From: Pseudomonadota bacterium
Lineage (GTDB): Bacteria > Pseudomonadota > Gammaproteobacteria > Burkholderiales > Rhodocyclaceae
Reading direction: 5' to 3'
Assembly: GCA_018240785.1 (NCBI GenBank)
Contig: JAFEFC010000050.1
Span: 1 to 32,637, forward strand
DNA: 32,637 bases
Both the position numbers and the translations under genes were made by a program. Every line of letters begins with the position of its first letter. The stretch's first letter is position 1. The notes beneath the pieces were generated by a model. The model made no database searches. It had not been told where the DNA came from and saw only the letters and a list, made by a program, of their open reading frames with translations. Shown here piece after piece: positions 24,433 through 30,407 of the stretch.

Positions 24433-25155
24433 CTACTCCAGCGTGAACTCGAAGGTGCTCACCACGCGCAGGCGCTTGCCGATGGTGCGCGAAGTGTCGG
24501 CGTCGCTGCCGTCGTCGTCGAGGATGCGGATCGCGCCCTGGTTGGCGCTCTTGAGCGGACCGAGTGTGGCACCGGCGTCGACGGCGAACTTCTTTGCCTG
24601 CTCGCGGGCGCTCAGCGTCGCCTCTTCGAGCAGCTTGGGCTTGATGTCGTTGAAGCCGCGCAACTGGTAGCGCGGCCCGCCGCCCGCGTCGTCGCCGCCG
24701 AGCTGGATGCCCGCCTCGATCAGCGGGTCGACCTTGTTCGAGGCCAGCGCCACCGCATCGACCCGGGAGGACTTCACCGTGACCTGGCCCTGGCCGTTGA
24801 AGCGCAGCGCCACGCGCTCGGAGCCGTATTCGCGCGCGAGCAGGTCCTGCACCTGCAACGGGCGCGGCTCGATCTCGGCGTCGGTGAAACCCTGGCCGCG
24901 CAGGAAGGCGACGATGCGCTCGCGATCGGTGGTGAGCGCCTGCTGCACGGCGGCGAACTCGTTCGCGGCGCGGCGGAAACTCAGCGTCCACACCGCGAAG
25001 TCGCTCTTCACGTCGCGCTCGGCCAGCCCCTTCACCGTGACGGTGCGGTCGGCGAGGCGGAAGCGCTCGATGCCCTTGCCCACCTGCACGCCTGCATAAG
25101 CGACGCCGGCGGCAAGGATGAGGGCCGGAAAGAAACCGATCCGCCCCTCGGCCAT
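24433..25155 (-). CDS. SIMPL-domain (DUF541) protein
   Basis: The 240-aa protein has one N-terminal hydrophobic helix (about 9-26) and a periplasmic SIMPL domain. Characteristic parts are RTVTVKGLAERDVKSDFAVWTLSF, the ALTTDRERIVAFLRGQGF helix, and LLEEATLSAREQAKKFAVDAG near residue 185. The family (BP26/YggE-like) is linked to oxidative stress and oligomeric outer-face structures, but its mechanism is unclear. ATG at 25155 is favoured over an in-frame TTG four codons upstream. The natural promoter region has been replaced or approached by the Tn7-like element that begins within about 130 bp upstream. Confidence 0.88.
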   Translation of the reverse strand: MAEGRIGFFPALILAAGVAYAGVQVGKGIERFRLADRTVTVKGLAERDVKSDFAVWTLSFRRAANEFAAVQQALTTDRERIVAFLRGQGFTDAEIEPRPLQVQDLLAREYGSERVALRFNGQGQVTVKSSRVDAVALASNKVDPLIEAGIQLGGDDAGGGPRYQLRGFNDIKPKLLEEATLSAREQAKKFAVDAGATLGPLKSANQGAIRILDDDGSDADTSRTIGKRLRVVSTFEFTLE

Positions 25156-25167
25156 GCTTACTCTCAA

Positions 25168-25272
25168 TTACAGCGCTTTTTGCAAAAAAAGCCCCGGAAA
25201 GGGCTTGCTTTTATACCGATACGCGCTAAAAAGTACATAGGTCAGTGCAACTAAGTTCAGAATTACACACAT
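25168..25272 (-). CDS. Possible 34-aa small membrane peptide or leader ORF
   Basis: On the minus strand AAGGAG lies 9 nt before an ATG that opens a 34-codon frame. The peptide starts MCVILNLVALTYVLFSAYRY, which could be one membrane helix, and continues with a basic tail ending LFLQKAL. Its stop is 12 nt before the SIMPL start codon. A terminator-like hairpin lies inside its 3' half, an arrangement resembling leader peptide plus attenuator. It may equally be a chance reading frame in transposon-end DNA; no homology is claimed. Confidence 0.3.
   Translation of the reverse strand: MCVILNLVALTYVLFSAYRYKSKPFPGLFLQKAL
25183..25211 (-). terminator. Intrinsic terminator at the transposon-proximal side
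   Basis: On the minus strand AAGCCC, a short TTTCCG-type loop, and GGGCTT followed by TTTTT form a compact hairpin with a T-run (plus strand 25183-25211). It would stop leftward transcripts coming out of the element before they enter the SIMPL gene. On the plus strand CTTGCTTTT follows the stem, so some activity in that direction is also possible. Confidence 0.65.
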
Positions 25273-25290
25273 TTCTGCAATCTCCTTGAA

Positions 25291-25941
25291 ATGCCGGTAC
25301 GGGAAATTCCAAAGAACTTTCGCAACGTGACCGGCATTGCCGCATCGGGCAACGCTGTAGGGCCGGCGCAGTTCGAGTCTACTCTTGAACGGGACTTCCT
25401 GGCGCTGCTCGACTTTTCCACCGAGGTCGCGCGTTACGAGGTGCAGCCCGTCCGCATCGAGTGGTCGGACGGGAGGAAAAAGGGCCCGCGTCACTACACG
25501 CCCGACGTCCTGGTCGAGTTCGTTCCGGAACTGCAGCGACAACCATGGCTGTGCGAGGTCAAGTACCGCGCCGATCTCGCGAAGGACTGGGCGACATTGC
25601 ACCCCAAGCTCAGGCAGGGCGTTCGCTACGCCAAGCAGCACGGTTGGCGGTTCCGCCTGATCACTGAAGTCGAGGTGCGAACACAGCGGCTCGTCAACAT
25701 TCGCTTCCTCTCATCCTTCGGGCGTCGAAACATTCCGCAAGGAGAGATCGAAACGGTCCTGGCGGCGATAGCTGCAGAAGGCAGAAGCACGCCGGCCGCA
25801 GTGCTACAGTTGGTGAGCTCGGACGTGTGGCGCCAAGCCGAGTACGTCCCCGCCCTCTGGCATCTTGTCGCGCGTCACCAGATCGGAGTCGATCTGGAAA
25901 CGGAAATCACCATGCAGTCTCCAATCTGGCGCGTGTCGTGA
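25291..25941 (+). CDS. tnsA: TnsA-like transposon endonuclease
   Basis: TnsA makes the 5'-strand cuts at transposon ends, allowing cut-and-paste movement together with TnsB. The 216-aa product has the restriction-endonuclease-like core: a glutamate in FESTLERDF (E29 or E33), the aspartate in HYTPDVLV (D72), and the E-x-K pair in CEVKYR (E89, K91), matching the Tn7 TnsA layout. A C-terminal helical region (about 130-216), including FGRRNIPQGE, is probably the TnsC-interacting domain. The ATG follows an unremarkable upstream sequence, so the start is moderately certain. It is the first gene of the element, and its stop overlaps the tnsB start by 4 nt (GTGA). Confidence 0.9.
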   Translation: MPVREIPKNFRNVTGIAASGNAVGPAQFESTLERDFLALLDFSTEVARYEVQPVRIEWSDGRKKGPRHYTPDVLVEFVPELQRQPWLCEVKYRADLAKDWATLHPKLRQGVRYAKQHGWRFRLITEVEVRTQRLVNIRFLSSFGRRNIPQGEIETVLAAIAAEGRSTPAAVLQLVSSDVWRQAEYVPALWHLVARHQIGVDLETEITMQSPIWRVS

Positions 25942-27848
25942 GCAAGAGCCTGCTCCCGCCGGTTCTCCTGGATTACGGCACGGAGGTCTTCTATCGGGGG
26001 CGGCGCCATAGCATCCAGCAGGAGTCGCAGGACTTCCGGACAGTGGTTCTGCGTGAGCACGAGACAGGCAAGCTGTTTCAGGCGCCGATCGACGAACTGA
26101 GTTCCGTCGAGACCCTGCCTGTAGCGACACATCCAGACATCCATGCACAGAATGAAGAGCAGCAGGAGCGCGCCGAGCGCAAGTTCGAGTGCATCAAACC
26201 CTTGCTCGATAACCCGCAGCGTACTACTGAGGACGTTCGACTTCGCGCCGAAGAGCTGGGCCTTCATTTCGTCACCCTTTACCGCTGGCTCAAGCTCTTC
26301 GAGACAACCGGAAAGATCTCCGTTTTCCTGCGCCAACCTCGCAAGGACAAAGGCCAAGGAACGCTTGCGCCGGAAGTCGACAAGATCGTCACCGACACGA
26401 TCGACTCCTTCTACCTCACTCCCCAAAAACGGAAACCTTCGAAGGTGATCCGCGAGATCGAGAAGCTTTGCGCCAAAGCGGGGCTACAAGCGCCTCATGG
26501 AAACACCGTTCGCCAGCGAATCAAGGCACTCGATGCCTTCAAGAAGACCAAGGCTCGCGAGGGCAGCAAGGCGGCCCGGGACGGCTACGCACCGATCAAG
26601 GGGCCGTTTCCCGGCGCGGACAAGCCCCTGTCCGTAGTCCAGGTTGACCACACGCTAGTCGACATCATCCTCGTTGACGACATCCACCGCCTACCGATCG
26701 GACGCCCATGGCTCACGCTGCTGATCGATGTGTTCTCGCGCATGGTACTCGGGTTCTACATCTCGTTTGACCCGCCGGGCAATCTCTCGCTGGGCTTGTG
26801 CCTCGCGCAGGCGTTTTTGCCGAAGGAGAAGTGGCTCGCGAAGCAAGGAATCGAGACCGCCTGGCCGTGCTGGGGTGTGCCGCGCACCATCCACGCGGAC
26901 AACGCCAAGGAATTCCGCGGGAACATGTTGAAGATGGCTTGCAAGGAATATGGCATCGATCTGGAGTGGCGGCCCGTGGCCAGACCGCACTACGGAGCGC
27001 ACATCGAGCGACTGCTGGGTACGCTGAACGACGAGATCCATTCGGCCCCTGGCACCACCTTTTCCAACCCCCGTCAGCGTGGCGAGTACGACTCGGAGGC
27101 CCGCTCGGTCATGAGCCTCGTGGAGTTCGAAAAGTGGTTCACGATCTTGTGCGTCGAGATCTATCACCAGCGCACACACTCCGAGCTGGGTATGCCGCCG
27201 ATCGCCAAGTGGCAAGAGGGCGTATTGGGCACCAAGAAGAAGCTCGGCATTGGCATTCCTCCTCGGATCACCGACGAGTTGCGCCTCAAGCTCGATCTCA
27301 TGCCTTACGAAACCCGGACGGTGCAGCACTACGGCATTGTCTGGGACCATATCCAGTACCAACATGATGTGCTGCGCCGCTGGATCAACTCCACCGATCC
27401 AGATAACCCGAAGAACAAGCGGCTGTTCCTGTGCCGCCGGGATCCCCGCGACATCAGCACGATTTGGTTCTACGATCCCGAAGTCGAGCAGTACTACGCG
27501 ATCCCTTACCGAAACACCTCGCACCCCGCGATCAGCATCTGGGAGCTGAGAGAGGCGACGAGACGTGCCATGGAAGACCAAACCAAGGTTACCGTCGACG
27601 AAAACCTCATCTTCGCCGCCTATGACAAGATGCAGGCCATCGAGCAAAGTGCGCAGAAGCTCACCAAAAAGATGCGACGCAACCAACAGCGCCGTCGCCT
27701 GGGGCTTTCGAACGCACGCGAGCACCTTCCTGCGTCGCCTGCTTCTCAGGTCATGCCGCAATCCGTGGCGCCGCCCCAGCCCACGCGCTCCGTCGTGCCG
27801 TTCGAGGAGGTCGACGAAATGCCGGATTCGGGAGACCGGAATGGGTGA
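25938..27848 (+). CDS. tnsB: TnsB-like DDE transposase (GTG start)
   Basis: TnsB binds the element ends and catalyses 3'-strand cutting and joining. In the 636-aa product, a helix-turn-helix region (about 95-130, around LHFVTLYRWLKLF) precedes the rve/RNase-H core. The catalytic triad is visible: D237 in VQVDHTLVD, D321 in IHADNAKEF and E357 in GAHIERLLG. A Mu-transposase-like beta-barrel follows the core. The tail ends in a basic-to-acidic stretch (KKMRRNQQRRR... FEEVDEMPDSGDRNG), as used in other families to contact the TnsC ATPase. GTG at 25938 is chosen because it overlaps the tnsA stop; no strong ribosome site is seen. The frame overlaps tnsC by 8 nt. Confidence 0.94.
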   Translation: MSKSLLPPVLLDYGTEVFYRGRRHSIQQESQDFRTVVLREHETGKLFQAPIDELSSVETLPVATHPDIHAQNEEQQERAERKFECIKPLLDNPQRTTEDVRLRAEELGLHFVTLYRWLKLFETTGKISVFLRQPRKDKGQGTLAPEVDKIVTDTIDSFYLTPQKRKPSKVIREIEKLCAKAGLQAPHGNTVRQRIKALDAFKKTKAREGSKAARDGYAPIKGPFPGADKPLSVVQVDHTLVDIILVDDIHRLPIGRPWLTLLIDVFSRMVLGFYISFDPPGNLSLGLCLAQAFLPKEKWLAKQGIETAWPCWGVPRTIHADNAKEFRGNMLKMACKEYGIDLEWRPVARPHYGAHIERLLGTLNDEIHSAPGTTFSNPRQRGEYDSEARSVMSLVEFEKWFTILCVEIYHQRTHSELGMPPIAKWQEGVLGTKKKLGIGIPPRITDELRLKLDLMPYETRTVQHYGIVWDHIQYQHDVLRRWINSTDPDNPKNKRLFLCRRDPRDISTIWFYDPEVEQYYAIPYRNTSHPAISIWELREATRRAMEDQTKVTVDENLIFAAYDKMQAIEQSAQKLTKKMRRNQQRRRLGLSNAREHLPASPASQVMPQSVAPPQPTRSVVPFEEVDEMPDSGDRNG

Positions 27849-28734
27849 CGACGCCTCCCATCTCCTCCAGAAAGCCGCGGAATACCTTGCCCGTACAGAT
27901 CAGGAGCGGATCACCTACATCAGGTCACCCCGGTGGATCGGTTACCCACGCGCGCAGAAGGTGCTCAAGCAGCTCGAAACGCTACTGACCTACCCAGCCT
28001 CCCACCGGATGCCGAACCTGCTCATCGTGGGCGACACCAACAATGGCAAGACCATGTTGGTGAAGCGCTTCTGCGGGCTGCACAAACCGCGCGACAACAC
28101 TGAGGGCGAAGCCGCGGTGGTGCAGGTCTTGTACCTGCAGGCACCTCCCGTGCCGGACGAGGGCCGCTTCTATAACGCAATCCTGGAACGCCTGTTCGCA
28201 CCCTACAAACCGGGCGATCGCTCCGACCGCAAGCAGTTCCAGGCGATCAAGCTCCTCCGGGAGGTGGGCTTGAAGATGCTGATCATCGACGAGATCCACC
28301 ACGTGCTTGCCGGATCGATGGCGAAGCAAAAGGCGTTTCTGAACGTGATCAAATATCTCGGCAACGAGCTCGAAGTCCCCATTGTTGGCGTCGGTACCCG
28401 GGACGCGTTCCGGGCCATCCAGACCGATCCGCAGCTCTCCAACCGATTCGATCACGCCCTGTTGCCGCGCTGGGCCAATGACGACGACTTTCTGCGCCTG
28501 CTCGCCACCTTTGAGCGCGTCCTCCCCTTGCGTTACCCCTCCGTGCTGATCGATGGCTCCCTGGCCGACAAGATCTACTCGATGAGCGAAGGATACTTGG
28601 GCGAGATTTCCCGTTTGCTCGTGGATGCGGCTGTTGCAGCGGTTGAACGCGGACAGGAGCGAATCGACAAGCGAATCCTCGACACTATCGATTGGGTGCC
28701 GCCTTCCGAACGCCGCAAGGAGCCGAGGGAGTGA
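27841..28734 (+). CDS. tnsC: TnsC/TniB-like AAA+ ATPase
   Basis: TnsC is the ATP-dependent regulator that links the target-site selector (TniQ) to the TnsAB transposase. The 297-aa protein begins with a segment found in TniB proteins (RITYIRSPRWIGYPRAQ, about 24-39). It then has Walker A GDTNNGKT (64-71), Walker B MLIIDEIHH (D150, E151), a sensor-1 region VGVGT near 190, and an arginine-bearing SNRFDHALLP. At 297 aa it is much shorter than Tn7 TnsC (about 555 aa) and more like TniB of Tn5053-type or CAST elements, so it lacks the long terminal extensions. The start overlaps the tnsB end, and tniQ begins 1 nt after its stop. Confidence 0.93.
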   Translation: MGDDASHLLQKAAEYLARTDQERITYIRSPRWIGYPRAQKVLKQLETLLTYPASHRMPNLLIVGDTNNGKTMLVKRFCGLHKPRDNTEGEAAVVQVLYLQAPPVPDEGRFYNAILERLFAPYKPGDRSDRKQFQAIKLLREVGLKMLIIDEIHHVLAGSMAKQKAFLNVIKYLGNELEVPIVGVGTRDAFRAIQTDPQLSNRFDHALLPRWANDDDFLRLLATFERVLPLRYPSVLIDGSLADKIYSMSEGYLGEISRLLVDAAVAAVERGQERIDKRILDTIDWVPPSERRKEPRE

Positions 28735-28735
28735 G

Positions 28736-29749
28736 ATGCCGCGTGATCACTTGTGGCCGGCACACCCCCACCCTTTTCCGGACGAGCTGCTGTCGTCGTG
28801 GATCATGCGCGTTGCCCAAGCTAATGCGATCAAGCTTCAGACCCTGTCCTGGCAGCTGTTCGGAAACGAGAGATCACCGTGGAACCGGGATATCGACCGC
28901 TCCGCTCCACCGTGGTTGCTGCGCGCCCTCTGCGCGCATACGGGGTGCAACTATTGGGACGTGTTCCACACGACCTTGGTGACGTACCGGGGACGGCTAT
29001 ACCCTCGTCGTCAGACAAGCGGCCGGTTGAGCTGGATCTTGCCGATCAAGGGCCACGGCATGCGAAGAAACGCCTTCGGCCTACAGTTCTGCCCCGCCTG
29101 CCTTGCTGACGATCCCATCCCCTACTTCAGGAAGACATGGCGCCTGGCGCTCTACACCTACTGCCCCGAGCACCAGTGCGCGCTCTACGATGAATGTCCG
29201 GCCTGTCACAGCCCCGTCACTCCGCATCGGGGAGATTTCGGGCGGGAATTGACGGACGCACGACCCATGCACGCCTGCGCCACGTGCGGCACCGACCTCC
29301 GCGAGGTCCCGTGCCATCCGGAGACATTCCCCACTGAGTCACTCCGAGCGTTCTCCGGGGCCATGTTGCGATCCATCATGACAGCATCGAATCCGGCCGA
29401 TCGGTTCGACCTCGGCTTCTTCAGAGTCCTGCATCACCTCTGCGGCATGATCTGTTCGAAGTCGAACAATGGGTTACTGCTGCAACACCTGGCGACCACG
29501 CTCGGACACACGGAGGTACCCCTGCTGCCGGAAGGTAGGATCGGCATCGAGGACCTCCGGCGCGACACGCGTCATCTGGTGCTCATGTGCGGTCTCTGGT
29601 TGGTGGAGGACCTGGAACAGCGTCTGACGGAGGCCTGGAAGGTCAAGGCGATCAGGTACAACCTGATGTTGAAGGCGTTCGCGAGGCCGCCGAGGTGGTA
29701 CGGTGACATCGTGCAATCACTCTCGAACTGGCGGTCGATCAGGCGCTGA
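28736..29749 (+). CDS. tniQ: TniQ/TnsD-like target-selection protein
   Basis: TniQ-family proteins choose the insertion site, either by binding DNA or by pairing with another targeting factor. The 337-aa product opens with the family signature PHPFPDELLSSWIMRVAQAN. It has zinc-binding motifs: C119/C122 in FCPACL, C143-x2-H-x-C148 in CPEHQC, C154/C157 in CPAC, and C181/C184 in CATC. The C-terminal third (about 200-337) is probably an extra DNA-binding part, shorter than TnsD of Tn7 (about 508 aa). There is no resolvase (TniR), no tnsE, and no CRISPR-Cas gene in the visible part, so the mode of targeting is open. ATG at 28736 lies 1 nt past tnsC, with a GAGGGAG ribosome site. Confidence 0.92.
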   Translation: MPRDHLWPAHPHPFPDELLSSWIMRVAQANAIKLQTLSWQLFGNERSPWNRDIDRSAPPWLLRALCAHTGCNYWDVFHTTLVTYRGRLYPRRQTSGRLSWILPIKGHGMRRNAFGLQFCPACLADDPIPYFRKTWRLALYTYCPEHQCALYDECPACHSPVTPHRGDFGRELTDARPMHACATCGTDLREVPCHPETFPTESLRAFSGAMLRSIMTASNPADRFDLGFFRVLHHLCGMICSKSNNGLLLQHLATTLGHTEVPLLPEGRIGIEDLRRDTRHLVLMCGLWLVEDLEQRLTEAWKVKAIRYNLMLKAFARPPRWYGDIVQSLSNWRSIRR

Positions 29750-29888
29750 CACGCAACACAGGCAGGCAGTCAAGACAACGCGCAGCGACAAGACGCACGT
29801 AGCCGTGCTCTCTCCCGACTTCCTTAAGACACGAGCAAACAAGTCCTTGCCATGCGAGGCGTGCGACGTCGAGTTGTACTTCCTTCAT
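29739..29888 (-). CDS. Doubtful 49-aa ORF opposite the MerR-like gene
   Basis: Because the 52-bp palindrome contains CATGAT on both strands, it also provides an ATG on the minus strand (29888-29886), which opens a 49-codon frame that ends inside the tniQ 3' end. The peptide (starting MKEVQLDVARLAWQG, with CSC and CLDC) matches nothing I know. There is no obvious ribosome site. It is listed only because divergent control from a symmetric operator is possible. Confidence 0.15.
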   Translation of the reverse strand: MKEVQLDVARLAWQGLVCSCLKEVGREHGYVRLVAARCLDCLPVLRVSA

Positions 29889-29902
29889 GATCAGATTAAA
29901 CT
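29874..29902 (+). promoter_or_regulatory. Possible promoter of the MerR-like/methyltransferase operon
   Basis: TTGTAC at 29874-29879 and TAAACT at 29897-29902 are separated by 17 bp and match the sigma-70 consensus at 3 and 4 of 6 positions. Transcription would begin around 29909, the exact centre of the palindrome at 29883-29934, leaving a 20-nt leader before the ATG. A protein bound to the palindrome would therefore block both the -10 region and the start codon. Confidence 0.4.
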
Positions 29903-29934
29903 GTTGTTAACAACAATTTAATCTGATCATGAAG
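29883..29934. promoter_or_regulatory. 52-bp near-perfect palindrome over promoter and start codon
   Basis: The sequence is symmetric about 29908/29909, centred on GTTAAC. Arms run TTCATGATCAGATTAAA outward-in on the left and TTTAATCTGATCATGAA on the right. Of 26 base pairs, only one (29901/29916) is mismatched. The right arm includes the ATG (29929-29931) of the MerR-like gene. It is far longer than a typical terminator stem, has no T-run and is AT-rich, so it is best read as an operator, possibly with several overlapping half-sites, for the protein encoded next to it. Confidence 0.85.
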
Positions 29935-30405
29935 CTATCTCCACAACAGGTTCGAACTGTCCTGAAGGTTAACGAGCAGACCTTACGCTACTGGAAGCGC
30001 ACCTATCCCGCGCTAGCCAAACGGCGTGGCTACGGGCCTTGCTACACGTTTTCTGAGGTGATGGTTCTCTTGGTAACCAAGCGCCTAGTCGAACAGCTAG
30101 GGGTAGATGTCAGCAAACTTGCACCAATTGCGACAGAGCTTTTCGAAGTGTGTAAATCGTCCGTGTTGCTGCTAAGCGGGAACGATCACACTGTATTCAT
30201 CGACGTTACACGGATGGCGATCCACCCTGGTAACTCATCTCATAAACCGGCCGGAGGTATCTGGATTGAGTTGTGCTTGTCCGACTTGGCGCAGGAGTTA
30301 CGCAGCCGAATTTTGGATTCACTCGGAGATGACGAAGCGACACAAATGTCGCTCGCCTTGGGTCCCACTGCTGTCGGGGCTCCACCAAAACAAAAGCAGG
30401 CATAA
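29929..30405 (+). CDS. MerR-like helix-turn-helix protein
   Basis: The 158-aa product has an N-terminal winged-helix DNA-binding domain of MerR type. QQVRTVLKVNEQTLRYWKRTYPAL (about 6-29) is the helix-turn-helix, and GYGPCYTFSEVMVLLVTKRLVEQLGVDVSKL (about 34-65) is the wing and following helix. The C-terminal two thirds, including a strand-rich SVLLLSGNDHTVFIDVTRM and a GGIWIELCLSDLAQELRSRI helix, are unfamiliar and lack the metal-binding cysteines of metal-sensing MerR proteins. Its ATG lies inside a 52-bp palindrome, which suggests self-repression, as with controller proteins of restriction-modification systems. The methyltransferase gene starts 2 nt after its stop. DNA here is visibly more AT-rich than the chromosome. 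Confidence 0.82.
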   Translation: MKLSPQQVRTVLKVNEQTLRYWKRTYPALAKRRGYGPCYTFSEVMVLLVTKRLVEQLGVDVSKLAPIATELFEVCKSSVLLLSGNDHTVFIDVTRMAIHPGNSSHKPAGGIWIELCLSDLAQELRSRILDSLGDDEATQMSLALGPTAVGAPPKQKQA

Positions 30406-30407
30406 CC

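Larger units (their letters stand above)
25156..25290. mobile_element. Probable terminal region of the Tn7-like element (exact end not found)
   Basis: Between the SIMPL start and tnsA the sequence suddenly becomes AT-rich. In Tn7-like elements the tns genes read inward from one end, so the element's end and TnsB-binding repeats should be here. I found no 5'-TGT terminus on the plus strand in this gap. Three TGCAA-containing stretches (25181, 25246, 25276) are the only repeated short motif and are too weak to call binding sites. Also present are an intrinsic-terminator-like hairpin and a small leftward ORF, listed separately. Confidence 0.4.

Noticed and set aside
26691-27761. 356-aa minus-strand frame opposite tnsB
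   Set aside because: Antisense of a transposase with an intact DDE triad; no independent support.
29703-29921. 72-aa plus-strand frame spanning the tniQ end and the palindrome
   Set aside because: It overlaps tniQ out of frame, has no ribosome site, and ends in the palindrome; no recognisable features.
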